From contig OX235270.1 in assembly GCA_944472135.2 (NCBI GenBank), positions 142,863,632 to 142,927,631 of the forward strand: a stretch of 64,000 nt of DNA, written 5' to 3'. The position numbers and the translations under genes are program-made. Position 1 is the first letter of the stretch. The number at the start of each line of letters is the position of its first letter. The notes beneath the pieces were generated by a model. The model searched no databases. It was given only the letters and a program-made list of their open reading frames with translations, and was not told the origin of the DNA. Positions 63,655-64,000 of this stretch are shown here, in pieces. The stretch comes from Trichobilharzia regenti. Taxonomy: Eukaryota > Platyhelminthes > Trematoda > Strigeidida > Schistosomatidae.

Positions 63655-64000
63655 TTATTTTGATAAATCACACACAGTGTTGTTATACAGTAATATTAAC
63701 TGATGACCACGTTTCGAGCACAATTTATTATTGCCACTCATAATCATCATATCAAGTCACTCACTCACACAACCTTTTTCCTTCATTTGTATACATGAGT
63801 GGAAGTGATGATTAGATATTTGAATAAAAATCAGTATAGGATAATGTACATTCAGAAATAATAATATGGGTGTTATTGATCAATTCCACTCATGTATATA
63901 AATGAAGCAAGAAAGTTGTGTCAGTAACTTGATATGGTTATGAATGGCAATAGTTTGTGCTCGAAACGTGGCCGGATCAGTTAATATTACTGTATAATAC
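63655..64000. repeat. Inverted repeat of an unassigned family
   Basis: 63665-63720 ('tacagtaatattaactgatg', 'accacgtttcgagcacaatt') is the reverse complement of 63945-63998. A plus-strand relative lies at 44215-44280. CGAAACGT phrases of this type occur near ends of some Penelope-like elements, but I cannot assign it. Runs off the right edge. Confidence 0.45.

Overview
This window looks like nuclear DNA of a parasitic flatworm, most likely a Schistosoma species. It is AT-rich and intron-containing. It is crowded with element types known from schistosomes: RTE/SR2-like LINEs, a CR1/jockey-like LINE, Penelope-like GIY-YIG remnants, gypsy-type LTR pieces, and hammerhead-bearing Sm-alpha-like SINEs. 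The species call is an inference; no database was searched.

Host genes. One confident host gene is visible, on the minus strand: three exons at 39575-39325, 37555-37378 and 33719-33604 whose splice sites and reading phases agree. They encode PG-rich SHIPPO repeats (PGPAQY, PPPGTY, PGPAEY, PGPADY), as in sperm-tail PG-rich repeat (STPG) proteins. Just beyond it, at 32803-33114 on the plus strand, is a broken copy of the BTB/BACK C-terminal part of a SPOP-like protein.

Mobile elements. (1) A structurally intact EN-RT LINE (936 codons, 40516-43326) and a 5'-truncated relative (15388-17760). (2) About twenty RTE-type LINE fragments, often in inverted pairs. (3) Four Penelope-like GIY-YIG remnants (4200, 35935, 50450, 63350). 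(4) A minus-strand LTR element at 60366-62248 with gag and protease but no RT or integrase. (5) A 400-bp LTR-like repeat (29173, 38185, 45675). (6) Four tRNA-headed SINE-like families. SINE A carries a 3' tail like that of the CR1/jockey-like LINE. SINE B has a tRNA-Gly-like head and LINE-derived 5' and 3' pieces from the RTE family. SINE C has a tRNA-like head and a hammerhead-like core. The fourth is Sm-alpha-like, also with a hammerhead-like core.

Most unusual feature. SINE C occurs as monomers, as head-to-tail tandem units of about 395 nt bounded by the putative ribozyme cut site, and as foldback (inverted) dimers. Several whole structures are flanked by direct target-site repeats (13 bp at 22237/22485, 11 bp at 47811/48374, 12 bp with one mismatch at 13524/14180). 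This suggests that multimers and inverted dimers insert as single units. The hammerhead consensus is assembled from several copies; no copy in the window is fully intact.

Layout. 1-15 kb: LINE, SINE and Penelope fragments. 15.4-17.8 kb: truncated LINE. 19-26 kb: RTE remnants and SINE C. 26.5-28.6 kb: low-repeat AT-rich DNA. 28.6-33 kb: SINE C, LTR-like and Sm-alpha-like copies, and the SPOP-like relic. 33.6-39.6 kb: STPG-like exons. 40-44 kb: intact LINE. 44.7-47.8 kb: RTE duplications and foldbacks. 48.4-50 kb: low-repeat DNA. 50-59.9 kb: mixed repeats. 60.3-62.3 kb: gag-pro LTR element. The right end holds SINE C, Penelope and SINE A copies.
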